Shown in pieces: positions 44,270 through 55,443 of a DNA stretch of 64,000 bases; position 1 is the first letter of the stretch; the number at the start of each line of letters is the position of its first letter. The notes under the pieces are model-generated. The model did no database searches, was not told the origin of the DNA, and saw only the letters and a program-made list of their open reading frames with translations. The stretch comes from Mycobacterium sp. UM_CSW (lineage in GTDB: Bacteria > Actinomycetota > Actinomycetes > Mycobacteriales > Mycobacteriaceae). The DNA is taken from NCBI RefSeq assembly GCF_000455205.1, contig NZ_AUWQ01000041.1:62001-126000 (forward strand), in the 5' to 3' direction. A program made the translations under genes and the position numbers.

Positions 44270-45424
44270 ATGAACACCCTCGCGTTGCTGGCCGGCCGCT
44301 ACGAGGTGCGCGGCAGGCTGGGCCTGGGCGGCATGGCCGAAGTTCGCGACGGCTGGGACACCCGACTGAACCGGCCCGTCGCCATCAAGCTATTGCACCC
44401 GGTGTTCAACGCGCAGCCCGACATTCGGAAGCGATTCGACGCGGAGGCGCGCGCGGCCGCGGCGCTGAACCATCCGAACATCGTGGCGGTTCACGACTGC
44501 GGCGAGCACGACGGCATACCTTTCATCGTGATGGAGCGGTTGCCGGGCAGTTCGCTGGCCGACCAGATCGCCCGCGGTCCCCTTCCGGTCCCGCACGTCC
44601 GAGCCACCCTCGACAACGTTCTCGCCGCGCTGACGGCCGCGCACCGCGCAGCGATCCTGCATCGGGACATCAAGCCCGGAAACATCCTGGTCGGTGCCGA
44701 CGGCGAGGCCATGAAGGTCGCCGACTTCGGGATCGCCAAAACCCACGAGGCAGTCGCCCACACGATGACGGGCCAGGTCTTCGGCACCATCGCCTACCTG
44801 AGTCCCCAGCGGCTCGCCGGGGCGCCGGCGACCGTGGCCGATGACCTCTACGCCGTCGGGGTGGTCGGCTATGAGGCGCTCGCGGGGCATCGCCCCTTCC
44901 CGCAGGAGAACATGGGCGCCCTGGCCCGCGCCATCTTGCACGACCGGCCGCCGCCGCTGGCCCTGCTGCGACCCGACGTCGATCCCGCCCTGATCACCGC
45001 GATCGAACGCGCGATGGCGCCGGATCCGCGACAGCGGTTCGGCGGCGCCACGGACATGCGGGGCGCCCTGCACGGTCGTGGGGCGGCCGTGGTGGCGGGG
45101 ATGCCCGTCGCGGCGCCGCCGCGCCGGCCGACCAAGGTGCTCGAGGCGCCCCTGCCGGCGCGGAATCCGCGGCCCGGGGGCCGGACGAGGAAGCTGCTTG
45201 CCGCCGCGGCCGTCCTGGCGGCGATGCTCGTTGTCCCGTTTGCGATCGCTTCCGACCCGGCGCCCTCGAGCGCGCCCGCCAATCCGGTGACGACGAGCAC
45301 CCCGTCGCCGGTGCCGGTGCCGGTGAGCAATCCGGTTCCGCCGGCCCCTCCCACGGAACAGCCGGCGCCTCCGCCACGGCATGGCCCCGGCAAGGGGCAT
45401 GGCAAGGGACACGGCGGCGATTAG
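44270..45424 (+). CDS. Membrane Ser/Thr protein kinase (PknX type)
   Basis: 384 residues from ATG 44270; earlier in-frame codons lie in the promoter region. Kinase motifs: GLGGMAEV (glycine loop, with Ala in place of the last Gly), VAIKLL with Lys40, HRDIKPGN at 131-138 and DFG at 152-154, then GTIAYLSPQ. A transmembrane helix follows at about 307-328. The outer part is a Pro/Ser/Thr linker ending in GPGKGHGKGHGGD, which could bind metal or be disordered. Activation-loop Thr are present. Substrates are unknown; FHA proteins elsewhere in the window are possible. Confidence 0.9.
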   Translation: MNTLALLAGRYEVRGRLGLGGMAEVRDGWDTRLNRPVAIKLLHPVFNAQPDIRKRFDAEARAAAALNHPNIVAVHDCGEHDGIPFIVMERLPGSSLADQIARGPLPVPHVRATLDNVLAALTAAHRAAILHRDIKPGNILVGADGEAMKVADFGIAKTHEAVAHTMTGQVFGTIAYLSPQRLAGAPATVADDLYAVGVVGYEALAGHRPFPQENMGALARAILHDRPPPLALLRPDVDPALITAIERAMAPDPRQRFGGATDMRGALHGRGAAVVAGMPVAAPPRRPTKVLEAPLPARNPRPGGRTRKLLAAAAVLAAMLVVPFAIASDPAPSSAPANPVTTSTPSPVPVPVSNPVPPAPPTEQPAPPPRHGPGKGHGKGHGGD

Positions 45425-45442
45425 GCCTCCCAACCCCACGAG

Positions 45443-45489
45443 CACAATGCGCAAAAGCTCAAAATCGCTCGTTGAGCGGGTATTGCGCA
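45443..45489. terminator. Two-stem hairpin with second copy of 18-bp repeat
   Basis: The 18-bp repeat of 44135-44152 recurs at 45443-45460. Here TGCGCAA (45448-45454) pairs with TTGCGCA (45483-45489) and GCTCAA pairs with TTGAGC inside, giving a nested hairpin 19 bp after the kinase stop, a probable terminator. Confidence 0.55.
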
Positions 45490-45578
45490 CAAGCGCGTCT
45501 GCGCCGTAATCGCTCCGTAGCTTCGAGTGAACAAGGTGTCGAGACCCCCTCGACCCAGACACCGACCAGGAGCGCGCC

Positions 45579-46574
45579 GTGTTCACTCAGCCGGAACTGA
45601 CTACGGGATCAAACGCCTACAGCGGGACGTCCGCTGCGCTTCCGCAGCGACTGCCCACGGGGCGGGACGGCTATGTCGAGCGCACGGTCATCGCCAGTGA
45701 CGGCGTGCGGCTCGCGGTCCGTGACTACGGTGCGGCCGGCGCCCGGGATCACACCGTGGTCCTGATGCACGGCCTGTGCCTGACCCAGTCGAGCTGGGCC
45801 CTTCAGGTCCGCCACCTGGTGCGTCGGTGGGGCGACAGCGTGCGAATCATTACCTACGACCACCGCGGCCACGGCCGTTCGACCGGGGCCGACATGCACA
45901 CTTACGAGATCGACCGGCTGGCCGCAGACCTCGCCGACGTCCTCGCCGTTCTGCGCGTGAGCGGCCCGCTGACCCTGGCAGGCCACTCGATGGGCGGGAT
46001 GACGGCCCTGGCCTACCTGGCGCGGCCGGCCGCCGAGCGCCCGGTGGAGCCGCAGGGCCTCGTCCTGGTGGCGACGGCGGCGGGCCGGCTCGCCGAGCGT
46101 GGGCTGGGCCGCTTGCTGGCCAGCCGGGCCACGGGAGCGCTGTTCGATCTCGTGCACCATATGCCGCGGCGGGCGACGGATCAGGCGATCAACGGGCTGG
46201 TGCGACCCGTCTGCGAAGGCCTCATCAAATATTCCGGCGTCGAGCGCAACGGCGCCGCAGCGGTCACCCAATCCGCGATCCGCACGATCTCCTTGACGAC
46301 GGCGGCCGGCTTCCTGCCCAGCCTGAAGCGGTACGACCAGTACGACGGGCTCTCCGCGATCGCCGCGAACACGGTCGTCATCAGCGGTGGAGCGGACCGG
46401 ACCACGCCGGCCGAGCACGCGCGTGATCTGGCGGCCGCCATCCCGGGCGCCACCCACCTGCACCGGCCCTCCGCGGGGCACATGCTGCTGGAAGAGGACG
46501 CGGAGTGCGTCAGCGCGGCGATCGACGGAGTGATGTCCATGCGGCGCCGGCCTGTCCGTGGCGCGGCCAGCTGA
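45579..46574 (+). CDS. Alpha/beta hydrolase
   Basis: 331 residues from GTG 45579 after AGGAGC. The nucleophile elbow GHSMGG is near residue 130, HGLCLTQSSW the oxyanion region, YDHRGHGRST the lid entry, GGADRTTPAEH the acid and GHMLLEEDA the histidine, so the Ser-Asp-His set is complete. A lipase/esterase role is likely. It has no signal peptide. The 5' region holds a small inverted repeat GGTGTC...GACACC (45535-45563), possibly regulatory. Confidence 0.87.
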   Translation: MFTQPELTTGSNAYSGTSAALPQRLPTGRDGYVERTVIASDGVRLAVRDYGAAGARDHTVVLMHGLCLTQSSWALQVRHLVRRWGDSVRIITYDHRGHGRSTGADMHTYEIDRLAADLADVLAVLRVSGPLTLAGHSMGGMTALAYLARPAAERPVEPQGLVLVATAAGRLAERGLGRLLASRATGALFDLVHHMPRRATDQAINGLVRPVCEGLIKYSGVERNGAAAVTQSAIRTISLTTAAGFLPSLKRYDQYDGLSAIAANTVVISGGADRTTPAEHARDLAAAIPGATHLHRPSAGHMLLEEDAECVSAAIDGVMSMRRRPVRGAAS

Positions 46575-46716
46575 CCGCCGGCGGCAGGCTCGAATGTTAT
46601 GAGCGTGCAAATTCTTTTCGTTTGCTGTGCGGGAACGCCCGCGGCTCGCTAACGTCGGGCCATCGCAATTGGCTGACATCTCCGCCCCGGGGCGGAAGCG
46701 AACTGGAGGTTGCCCG

Positions 46717-46941
46717 ATGAGGAAGATCGTTGCCGCCGGTGCTTTGGCGTTCTGTGGGCTGCTGACCACCGGCGTCGGCATCAGCAACGCCGAAGAGATT
46801 CAGGTCGAAGGCAACTACGCGACCCAGGCCGCGTGCGAGGTAGACGGCCCCCACGTAGAGGTCAACCACCCCGGCACCTTCACCCATTTCTCCTGCGTTC
46901 AGCATTCCGACGGCCTCTGGTACCTGTATCTGAGCAACTGA
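46717..46941 (+). CDS. Small secreted protein
   Basis: 74 residues from ATG 46717 with GGAGG 7 bases upstream. MRKIVAAGALAFCGLLTTGVGISNA is a signal peptide with a likely cleavage after SNA. The mature part is about 50 residues with two cysteines (AACEVDG and FSCVQH), possibly a disulfide, and ends in WYLYLSN. I believe such proteins are widespread among mycobacteria and uncharacterised. It is a single gene between hydrolase and nitronate monooxygenase. Confidence 0.75.
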   Translation: MRKIVAAGALAFCGLLTTGVGISNAEEIQVEGNYATQAACEVDGPHVEVNHPGTFTHFSCVQHSDGLWYLYLSN

Positions 46942-46966
46942 TTTCCCGGCCCCGGCCGGTAGCCGG

Positions 46967-49686
<2,720 letters not shown>

Positions 49687-49742
49687 AAGCGGATTTCTTC
49701 GATAGCCGTGGCGGGTTGCGCCCGAGTGCTAGCGTCGGCTCC

Positions 49743-50741
49743 GTGTCAGCTGACGGCAACCCCATCCGTATCGGCATCTTGGGCGCGGCCCGCATCGCGC
49801 CCCTGGCGGTCGTCAACCCCGCAAAGCAACACAGCCAGGTCGAGGTGACCGCCGTGGCGGCCCGCGACCCGGCGCGTGGGCGGGACTTTGCCGCCAAGCA
49901 CAGCATCCCGCGGGTGCACGACAGCTACGACGCGCTGATCGCCGACCCGACCGTCGACGCGGTCTACAACCCCCTGCCGAACGGCCTGCACGGCCGGTGG
50001 ACGCGGGCCGCGCTGGACGCCGGCAAGCATGTCCTGTGCGAAAAGCCGTTCACCGCCAACGCCGCCGAGGCGCGCGAGATCGCCGCGATCGCCGCGAATT
50101 CCGATCGGGTGGTGATGGAGGCCTTCCACTATCGCTACCACCCGCTGACCCGCCGCGTCGAGGAGATCATCGCCTCCGGCGAGCTGGGCAAGCTGCGAAG
50201 GGTGGAGGCCGCCATGTGCTTCCCCCTGCCCAGGTTCTCCGACATCCGCTACAACTATTCGCTTGCCGGCGGGGCGCTGATGGACGCCGGGTGCTACTCG
50301 GTCCACATGGTCCGCACCTTCGGTGGTTCGACGCCGGAAGTCGTCTCCGCGCGGGCGAAATTGCGCGATCCGCAGGTCGACCGGGCCATGACGGCCGAAG
50401 TGAAGTTCGCCGGCGGGCACACCGGCCGAGTCCGCTGCTCGATGTGGTCGTCGCGGCTGCTGCAGATCAGCGCCCACGTGGTGGGCGAGCACGGTGAGGT
50501 GCGGGTCTTGAACCCCGTGTTGCCCAGCGCTTTCCACCGGCTCACGATCCGATCGCACGATGGTCGACGCGTCGAGCGCTTTTCGCGCCGCACCACCTAC
50601 GCCTATCAGCTCGACGCCTTCGCCGCGGCGGTGCTGCGCGGGGAACCGGTCAAGACGACCCCCGAGGACGCGATCGAAAACATGACCGTCATCGACGAGA
50701 TTTACCGGGCCGCGGGGCTTCCCCTACGCAACCCGAGTTGA
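49743..50741 (+). CDS. Gfo/Idh/MocA family oxidoreductase
   Basis: 332 residues from GTG 49743. GILGAARIAPLAV is the NAD(P)-binding glycine motif, and YNPLPNGLHGRWTRAALDAGKHVLCEKPFT contains the family's EKP lysine motif. HYRYHPLT and the C-terminal barrel follow. It probably oxidises or reduces a sugar or cyclitol derivative. It may cooperate with the isomerase-like protein at 51898, which belongs to a family often paired with Gfo/Idh/MocA enzymes, although it is on the other strand. The metallopeptidase follows after 7 bp. Confidence 0.9.
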   Translation: MSADGNPIRIGILGAARIAPLAVVNPAKQHSQVEVTAVAARDPARGRDFAAKHSIPRVHDSYDALIADPTVDAVYNPLPNGLHGRWTRAALDAGKHVLCEKPFTANAAEAREIAAIAANSDRVVMEAFHYRYHPLTRRVEEIIASGELGKLRRVEAAMCFPLPRFSDIRYNYSLAGGALMDAGCYSVHMVRTFGGSTPEVVSARAKLRDPQVDRAMTAEVKFAGGHTGRVRCSMWSSRLLQISAHVVGEHGEVRVLNPVLPSAFHRLTIRSHDGRRVERFSRRTTYAYQLDAFAAAVLRGEPVKTTPEDAIENMTVIDEIYRAAGLPLRNPS

Positions 50742-50748
50742 TCCTCCG

Positions 50749-51816
50749 GTGCACGCGTTCGCCTGCCCCCGGTGTCGCGGCTTCGCGCCCTTCGAATCGA
50801 CGCGCTGCCCGAATTGCTCGGCCGAGCTTGGACTGCATGTGCCAAGCCGCGCGATGGTCGTGACCTCCTCCGGTGCGGCCGTCGTCGACGGCGAGGTCTG
50901 GATTCGGTGCACGAGGTCGGCCACCCTCGGCTGCAACTGGTTAACCCCGGAGCGCCAAGAAATCGGCGGCGAGCAGGGCCGATGCCTAGCCGATTCGCTG
51001 ATCCGCCGAGAGCCCGACGCGGACGACACCATCGCAGTGGAGAAGCTCGCGTCCACCGCGCGTGCGCTGCGCCGCTTGGTATATCAACTCATCGACATCG
51101 GGTTGCCGATCGATCCCTACTGGCGGAAGGACGGCGGGCTGGCGTTCGACCTGCTGTCCAGTTACAGCGGCGGCGAGCGGGTGGTGATCGGACACGCCGA
51201 CGGGGTGATCACCATCGACCTGGTGGAGTCGCTCGACGCCTACCGTGAGGCGCTGCGGGTCAATCTCGGCGAGCCCTATCGCACCATGCTCGGTCACTTC
51301 CGCCACGAGATCGGCCACTACTACCAAAACGTCCTCGTGGAGCAGGATCCCGGCGCCGCCCGCTATCTCGAAGAATGCCGCGAGATCTTCGGCGACGAGC
51401 GCGCGGATTACCAACACGAGATGGCACGACACTACAAATTCGGCCCCCCGCCGGACTGGGGCGACTCCTACATCTCCGAATACGCGACGATGCACCCGTG
51501 GGAGGACTTCGCCGAATGCTTCGCGCATTACCTGCACATCGCCGACACCATGGCCACCTCCCGCGAGGCCGGGATGGTCTTGCACGCCGACCGGGTCCGC
51601 TTCTCGGTGCCGCGCGATATTGTTCCGCTCGCGTCGTATGACGCTGCGCCGATTGAGCATCTGCTCGAAGACTGGAAGTGGTTGGCGCTGTTCTTCAATC
51701 AGGTGAACACCGCCATGGGAAAGAACCCGCTCTACCCGTTCCACATCCCGCCTCCGGTGGTCCGCAAGCTGGCATTCGTGCACAAAGTGATTCGAGGGAC
51801 CGCGCGGCAGGGGTAG
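50749..51816 (+). CDS. Putative zinc-binding metallopeptidase with N-terminal zinc ribbon
   Basis: 355 residues from GTG 50749. The N-terminus has a two-CxxC ribbon (CPRC ... CPNC) and another Cys pair further on (CTRS ... GCNW). A metallopeptidase core follows: HEIGHYYQ near residue 184-191 and WEDFAECFAHYLHIADT near 250 supply zinc ligands. The layout fits the 'putative zinc-binding metallo-peptidase' family (Peptidase_Mx). Substrate and location are unknown; no signal peptide is seen. It is 7 bp after the Gfo/Idh/MocA gene. Confidence 0.85.
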   Translation: MHAFACPRCRGFAPFESTRCPNCSAELGLHVPSRAMVVTSSGAAVVDGEVWIRCTRSATLGCNWLTPERQEIGGEQGRCLADSLIRREPDADDTIAVEKLASTARALRRLVYQLIDIGLPIDPYWRKDGGLAFDLLSSYSGGERVVIGHADGVITIDLVESLDAYREALRVNLGEPYRTMLGHFRHEIGHYYQNVLVEQDPGAARYLEECREIFGDERADYQHEMARHYKFGPPPDWGDSYISEYATMHPWEDFAECFAHYLHIADTMATSREAGMVLHADRVRFSVPRDIVPLASYDAAPIEHLLEDWKWLALFFNQVNTAMGKNPLYPFHIPPPVVRKLAFVHKVIRGTARQG

Positions 51817-51897
51817 GCGAGGAGAGCCGGATGGGGCGGGATTGCCGGGACGTCGAGAAGCGCGCCTTCCGGCCCGTCGCCCCCACGGCCTGATAAC

Positions 51898-52710
51898 TCA
51901 GGAGATCTCGGCCAACAAGCGCCGCGCCGCCTCGACGCAAGGGCGGAGGCGATCGATCGGGCTGACGCCCGCCAGCGCCAGAGACCTTCTCGGGACTTCG
52001 ATTTCGATCACGATATCTGCGGGCAGCGCGGAAAGGATGTCGTGGAGCGGCAATTCACCCTCGCCGGGAACCATGCGTTCGAACATGGCTTCCTCCATGT
52101 AGTTGTCGCCCCGAGGCGCCAGCGTCGTGTCGTTGACTTGGGCGTACCCGATGTGGTTGGGGTCCATGGCCGCGATGTCCGCGGCGGTCGAGCCGGATCG
52201 CACCAGGTGCATGGTGTCGATCAGCAACCGAAAGTCGGCCCGCGCCACGTGTTCCCGGGCGGCCAGCGCGGTAGGCAGGTCGCCAATCGTCAGCCCCGGC
52301 ACCGGTTCCACGACCGTCTGGATGCCGCGCTCGGCGGCCAGTTCTGTAAGGATCGCGAACTGGTCGAACGTGCGGCCGAGGTCGGGGTCAAGGCTCACCA
52401 CGTTGATCCGCGGAACGCCGAGGTCGGCCAGCGCGTCGAGATCGCCCGCGAAATCCCGCATGTCGGCGCCGGGCGATACCAGGAACCCGTCGCCGAGCGA
52501 GATCGTGACGCCACGGTTGTCCATCGCGGTCCGCACATCTCGCCGCAGCGCCGCGTCCTTGAGGGAGAACGGCGGATAGCCGAGCGCTACCAGCGGAAGC
52601 CCCCGCACAACCGCCGACATGTACCTGCAGCCGAGGTCCGCGGTGAGATCGACGAATTCCGCTGGGGGAAGGCCGAAGCCGCCGAGAAATCCGACACCGA
52701 GGCGGTCCAT
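51898..52710 (-). CDS. Sugar phosphate isomerase/epimerase-like TIM barrel
   Basis: 270 residues. The AP-endonuclease-2/xylose-isomerase-like barrel is recognisable from VGFLGGFGLPPAEFVDLTADLGCRYM at the start, VVEPVPGL with a metal glutamate, LIDTMHLVRSG and VQVND-like YAQVNDTT, and EIEVP near the end. Members isomerise or dehydrate sugars or inositols with a divalent metal. Its ATG overlaps the stop of the lipoprotein gene upstream by one base, so the two minus-strand genes are cotranscribed. Confidence 0.85.
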   Translation of the reverse strand: MDRLGVGFLGGFGLPPAEFVDLTADLGCRYMSAVVRGLPLVALGYPPFSLKDAALRRDVRTAMDNRGVTISLGDGFLVSPGADMRDFAGDLDALADLGVPRINVVSLDPDLGRTFDQFAILTELAAERGIQTVVEPVPGLTIGDLPTALAAREHVARADFRLLIDTMHLVRSGSTAADIAAMDPNHIGYAQVNDTTLAPRGDNYMEEAMFERMVPGEGELPLHDILSALPADIVIEIEVPRRSLALAGVSPIDRLRPCVEAARRLLAEIS

Positions 52711-53279
52711 TACGCGGGCCGGCCGGCCAGTTGGGCCAATTGATCAGCGGCCTGGGGTGTTTGCGTGGTCAACGCGATCTTCCCGGAAGTCACCGGCTCG
52801 ACGATGATCGGCGCCTCCAGAACCAGGTCGTCGCGGACGAAGGCGACGTGGTCCTGCAGGTGGGCGGCGGTGAACGTTGCCCAGGCAGCCGCCGAAAGCG
52901 GGTCCATTGTCAGGCTCACCTCGTAGAAACCGGACGTCAGCGACGCCGGCGGGTCCACGTGTGTCAGCGCCAGCCGCATCGTCTCGGGACCCAACGTATA
53001 GAGGGTGCTCCGGGCCAGGTCGCAGGTAACCAGCACGTTCGTCGGCGCCACCGGACTACCCGGGTTGGTGGCGGGGCACTTGTTGGGCGTCGTCGGCTGC
53101 GACCTCTGCACCGGCCGGACCGGCAACGGCTGAATGCTCACCACGGGCGGCGGCGATTGGGTGGTCGTCGATGCGGCGGCGGTGGTTGGCGCGGTCGTGG
53201 AGGTGTGGTGTGGCGTCGAGTGGCAGCCGCACATCACCGCGCCGAGCAGCACAGCGCTCGTGAGGCCGCGGGCGCCCAT
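52710..53279 (-). CDS. Lipoprotein-like protein with SecD P1-head-like segment
   Basis: 189 residues. The N-terminus has a hydrophobic signal with cysteines at 17 and 19 (AVMCGCHS), an imperfect lipobox, followed by a Thr/Ser/Pro-rich linker. The C-terminal part reads YEVSLTMDPLSAAAWATFTAAHLQDHVAFVRDDLVLEAPII, which resembles the P1 head of SecD (WTKFTxxHxGxxVAFVLDGxVxSAPxI pattern as recalled). It may be a cell-envelope lipoprotein derived from or related to SecD. Function is unknown. Confidence 0.7.
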   Translation of the reverse strand: MGARGLTSAVLLGAVMCGCHSTPHHTSTTAPTTAAASTTTQSPPPVVSIQPLPVRPVQRSQPTTPNKCPATNPGSPVAPTNVLVTCDLARSTLYTLGPETMRLALTHVDPPASLTSGFYEVSLTMDPLSAAAWATFTAAHLQDHVAFVRDDLVLEAPIIVEPVTSGKIALTTQTPQAADQLAQLAGRPA

Positions 53280-53385
53280 CAGGGGCTTACGAGCGCGAGC
53301 GCTCGCCGGGATCCACGTCGGATCATGTCCACCACATTTTCATCCGACAACCCGTTGCGTCGGCGCGACACGCCCTTTACGGACA

Positions 53386-53401
53386 CTACGAATATAGAGT
53401 A
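53386..53401. promoter_or_regulatory. 16-bp motif upstream of TetR gene, probable operator
   Basis: CTACGAATATAGAGTA lies 14 bp before the TetR ATG and matches CTACGAGAATAGAGTA at 54122-54137, upstream of the P450 gene, in 14 of 16 positions. The two copies, both within promoter regions, suggest a shared binding site for the TetR protein. Confidence 0.6.
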
Positions 53402-53415
53402 CTGTCTCGCTGCGG

Positions 53416-54117
53416 ATGCCCGCGATGGACAAACGACGAAAGCCCAACCCCACCGAACGCCGCCGCGACCTGTGCGACGCGGCGATCCATCTGCTGGCCG
53501 AGGAGGGCGCCAAGGGGTTGAGCCATCTCAAGGTCGACCGCCAGGCCGGGGTCCCGGACGGCACGACCTCGTTCTATTTCCGGACCCGCTCGGCGCTGCT
53601 GCGCGCCGCGGCCGAGCGGCTGGCGGAGCTGGATTTGGCGACTTTGCAGTCCGTGGCGGACGGGGCCGAGCGTCCCGACGGACAGCGAAACCACCCGTCA
53701 CCGTCGCGGTTGTCGCAGGTGGTGATCCAGGCCGGGAACGAACCGCAATTGTCGCGAACCAGGGCCCGCTACGAGCTGACCATGCAGGCCACCCGCGACC
53801 CGGCGGTGGCGGCGATCCTGCAGCACGCCACGGACGCGTTCACCAAGCTGCACCGCGAAATCCTGGTGCAGCTGATGCCGCGCGGCGCCGACCTGGAGCC
53901 GGCCGTGGTCGAGGACCTGAGCAACATCACGCTCACCTTCATCAACGGTCTGCTGCTGCGCTTCGCCCATGGCGACCGAATCATCGACAGTCCCGAGCAG
54001 CTCGACGGGATCCTGGCGGCCATCGCCACCGGCATCCTGAAGAACCCCAACAAGGGCCGGCTGACTGAGACCGGCGGGTCGTCGGCTCAAAGCCTTGCCA
54101 GAGCACCCGCCATATGA
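53416..54117 (+). CDS. TetR/AcrR family transcriptional regulator
   Basis: 233 residues from ATG 53416 (ATG 53425 possible). The N-terminus RRRDLCDAAIHLLAEEGAKGLSHLKVDRQAGVPDGTTSFYFRTRSALL is a TetR HTH followed by its linker helix. The C-terminal half is a helical ligand domain. It lies directly upstream of the P450 operon on the same strand, and both promoters carry the same 16-bp motif, so it likely represses itself and the operon until an inducer is present. Confidence 0.9.
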   Translation: MPAMDKRRKPNPTERRRDLCDAAIHLLAEEGAKGLSHLKVDRQAGVPDGTTSFYFRTRSALLRAAAERLAELDLATLQSVADGAERPDGQRNHPSPSRLSQVVIQAGNEPQLSRTRARYELTMQATRDPAVAAILQHATDAFTKLHREILVQLMPRGADLEPAVVEDLSNITLTFINGLLLRFAHGDRIIDSPEQLDGILAAIATGILKNPNKGRLTETGGSSAQSLARAPAI

Positions 54118-54121
54118 TTCT

Positions 54122-54137
54122 CTACGAGAATAGAGTA
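54122..54137. promoter_or_regulatory. 16-bp motif upstream of P450 operon, probable operator
   Basis: CTACGAGAATAGAGTA begins right after the TetR stop and about 105 bp before the P450 GTG. A second element, two AACGTAT copies 15 bp apart (54143-54149 and 54158-54164), follows, and a possible -10 box TATAAA is at 54162-54167. These could form the P450 promoter and its control site. Confidence 0.6.
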
Positions 54138-54240
54138 GGCGCAACGTATTTAAGCGAAACGTATAAATCATTCGGCCCGATTCCGTCGCCGACGGACGGC
54201 TCAGTGGATAGGTGAAAATGCAGGCGCTAGGAGGGATTTC

Positions 54241-55443
54241 GTGACGGCGAGCACGGACAGCGATGTTCATTTCGACCCGTACGACGTCGAGCTGATCGCC
54301 GACCCGTATCCGATGTTCGCGCGCCTGCGGGACGAGGCGCCGCTCTACTACAACGCCGAATACGACTTCTATGCGCTGAGCCGCTACGCCGATGTCAACA
54401 AGGCCCTCATCGACAACGGCACTTACAGCTCGGCCCGGGGCGTGATCCTCGAGTTGATCAAGGCCAACCTCGAAATCCCTTCGGGCATGCTGATCTTCGA
54501 AGACCCCCCGATCCACGACGTGCACCGCAAGCTGTTGTCGCGGATGTTCACCCCCCGCAAGATCAACGCGCTGGAACCGATGATCCGGGACTTCTGCGCG
54601 CAGCTCCTGGATCCCCTGGTGGGGTCGGGGCGATTCGACTTCGTCACCGATCTCGGTGCGATCATGCCGATGAAGGTCATCAGCATGCTGCTCGGGATTC
54701 CCGAGGAAGATCAGGAGTACATCCGCGATCGCGGGAACGCCCAGCTACGCACCGAGCCCGGCAAGCCGATGAGCGCCGCCGAGCACGGCCTGTCGGTGGG
54801 CGAGCAGTTCGAGGCCTACATCGACTGGCGCGCCGAGCATCCGTCCGACGACATCATGACCGAGCTGCTCAACGTGGAGTTCGTCGACGAGACCGGCACC
54901 ACGCGGCGGCTCACGCGCAACGAGATCCTGGTGTACCTCAACGTCGTGGCCGGGGCGGGCAACGAAACCACGACCCGGCTGATCGGTTGGGCGGGAAAGG
55001 TACTCGCGGAGCACCCCGATCAGCGCCGCGAGCTCGTGCAGAACCCCGGCCTCATCCCGCAGGCCATCGAGGAGCTGCTGCGCTACGAGCCGCCGGCACC
55101 GCACATGGCGCGCTACGTGACGCGCGACGTCAGCCTGTATGACCAGACGGTGCCCGAAGGCAGCGTGATGATGATGCTGCTCGGGGCGGCCTGCCGCGAC
55201 GAGCGCCAATTCGGGCCCGACGCGGGCGAATTCAACATTCATCGCCCCGCCCGCCCGCACCTCACCTTCAGCGTCGGTGCCCACTTCTGCCTGGGCTCGG
55301 CGCTGGCCCGGCTGGAAGGCCGGGTCGCGCTGGAGGAAATCCTCAAGCGCTTCCCGGAATGGGAGCCCGATCTGGCCAGCGCCACGCTCAGCCCTACGTC
55401 GTCGGTGCGGGGCTGGGAGACCCTGCCAACCGTGGTGCCGTGA
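54241..55443 (+). CDS. Cytochrome P450
   Basis: 400 residues from GTG 54241. Heme-binding motif FSVGAHFCLG places the thiolate at Cys350; ExxR is in EELLRYEPP, and the I-helix AGAGNETTT holds the oxygen-activation Thr. A ferredoxin and reductase are needed; none is adjacent. The gene starts an operon with an SDR, enoyl-CoA hydratase and CoA-transferase, so it probably hydroxylates a side chain or ring, after which the SDR oxidises the alcohol. The next gene overlaps its stop by one base. Confidence 0.94.
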   Translation: MTASTDSDVHFDPYDVELIADPYPMFARLRDEAPLYYNAEYDFYALSRYADVNKALIDNGTYSSARGVILELIKANLEIPSGMLIFEDPPIHDVHRKLLSRMFTPRKINALEPMIRDFCAQLLDPLVGSGRFDFVTDLGAIMPMKVISMLLGIPEEDQEYIRDRGNAQLRTEPGKPMSAAEHGLSVGEQFEAYIDWRAEHPSDDIMTELLNVEFVDETGTTRRLTRNEILVYLNVVAGAGNETTTRLIGWAGKVLAEHPDQRRELVQNPGLIPQAIEELLRYEPPAPHMARYVTRDVSLYDQTVPEGSVMMMLLGAACRDERQFGPDAGEFNIHRPARPHLTFSVGAHFCLGSALARLEGRVALEEILKRFPEWEPDLASATLSPTSSVRGWETLPTVVP

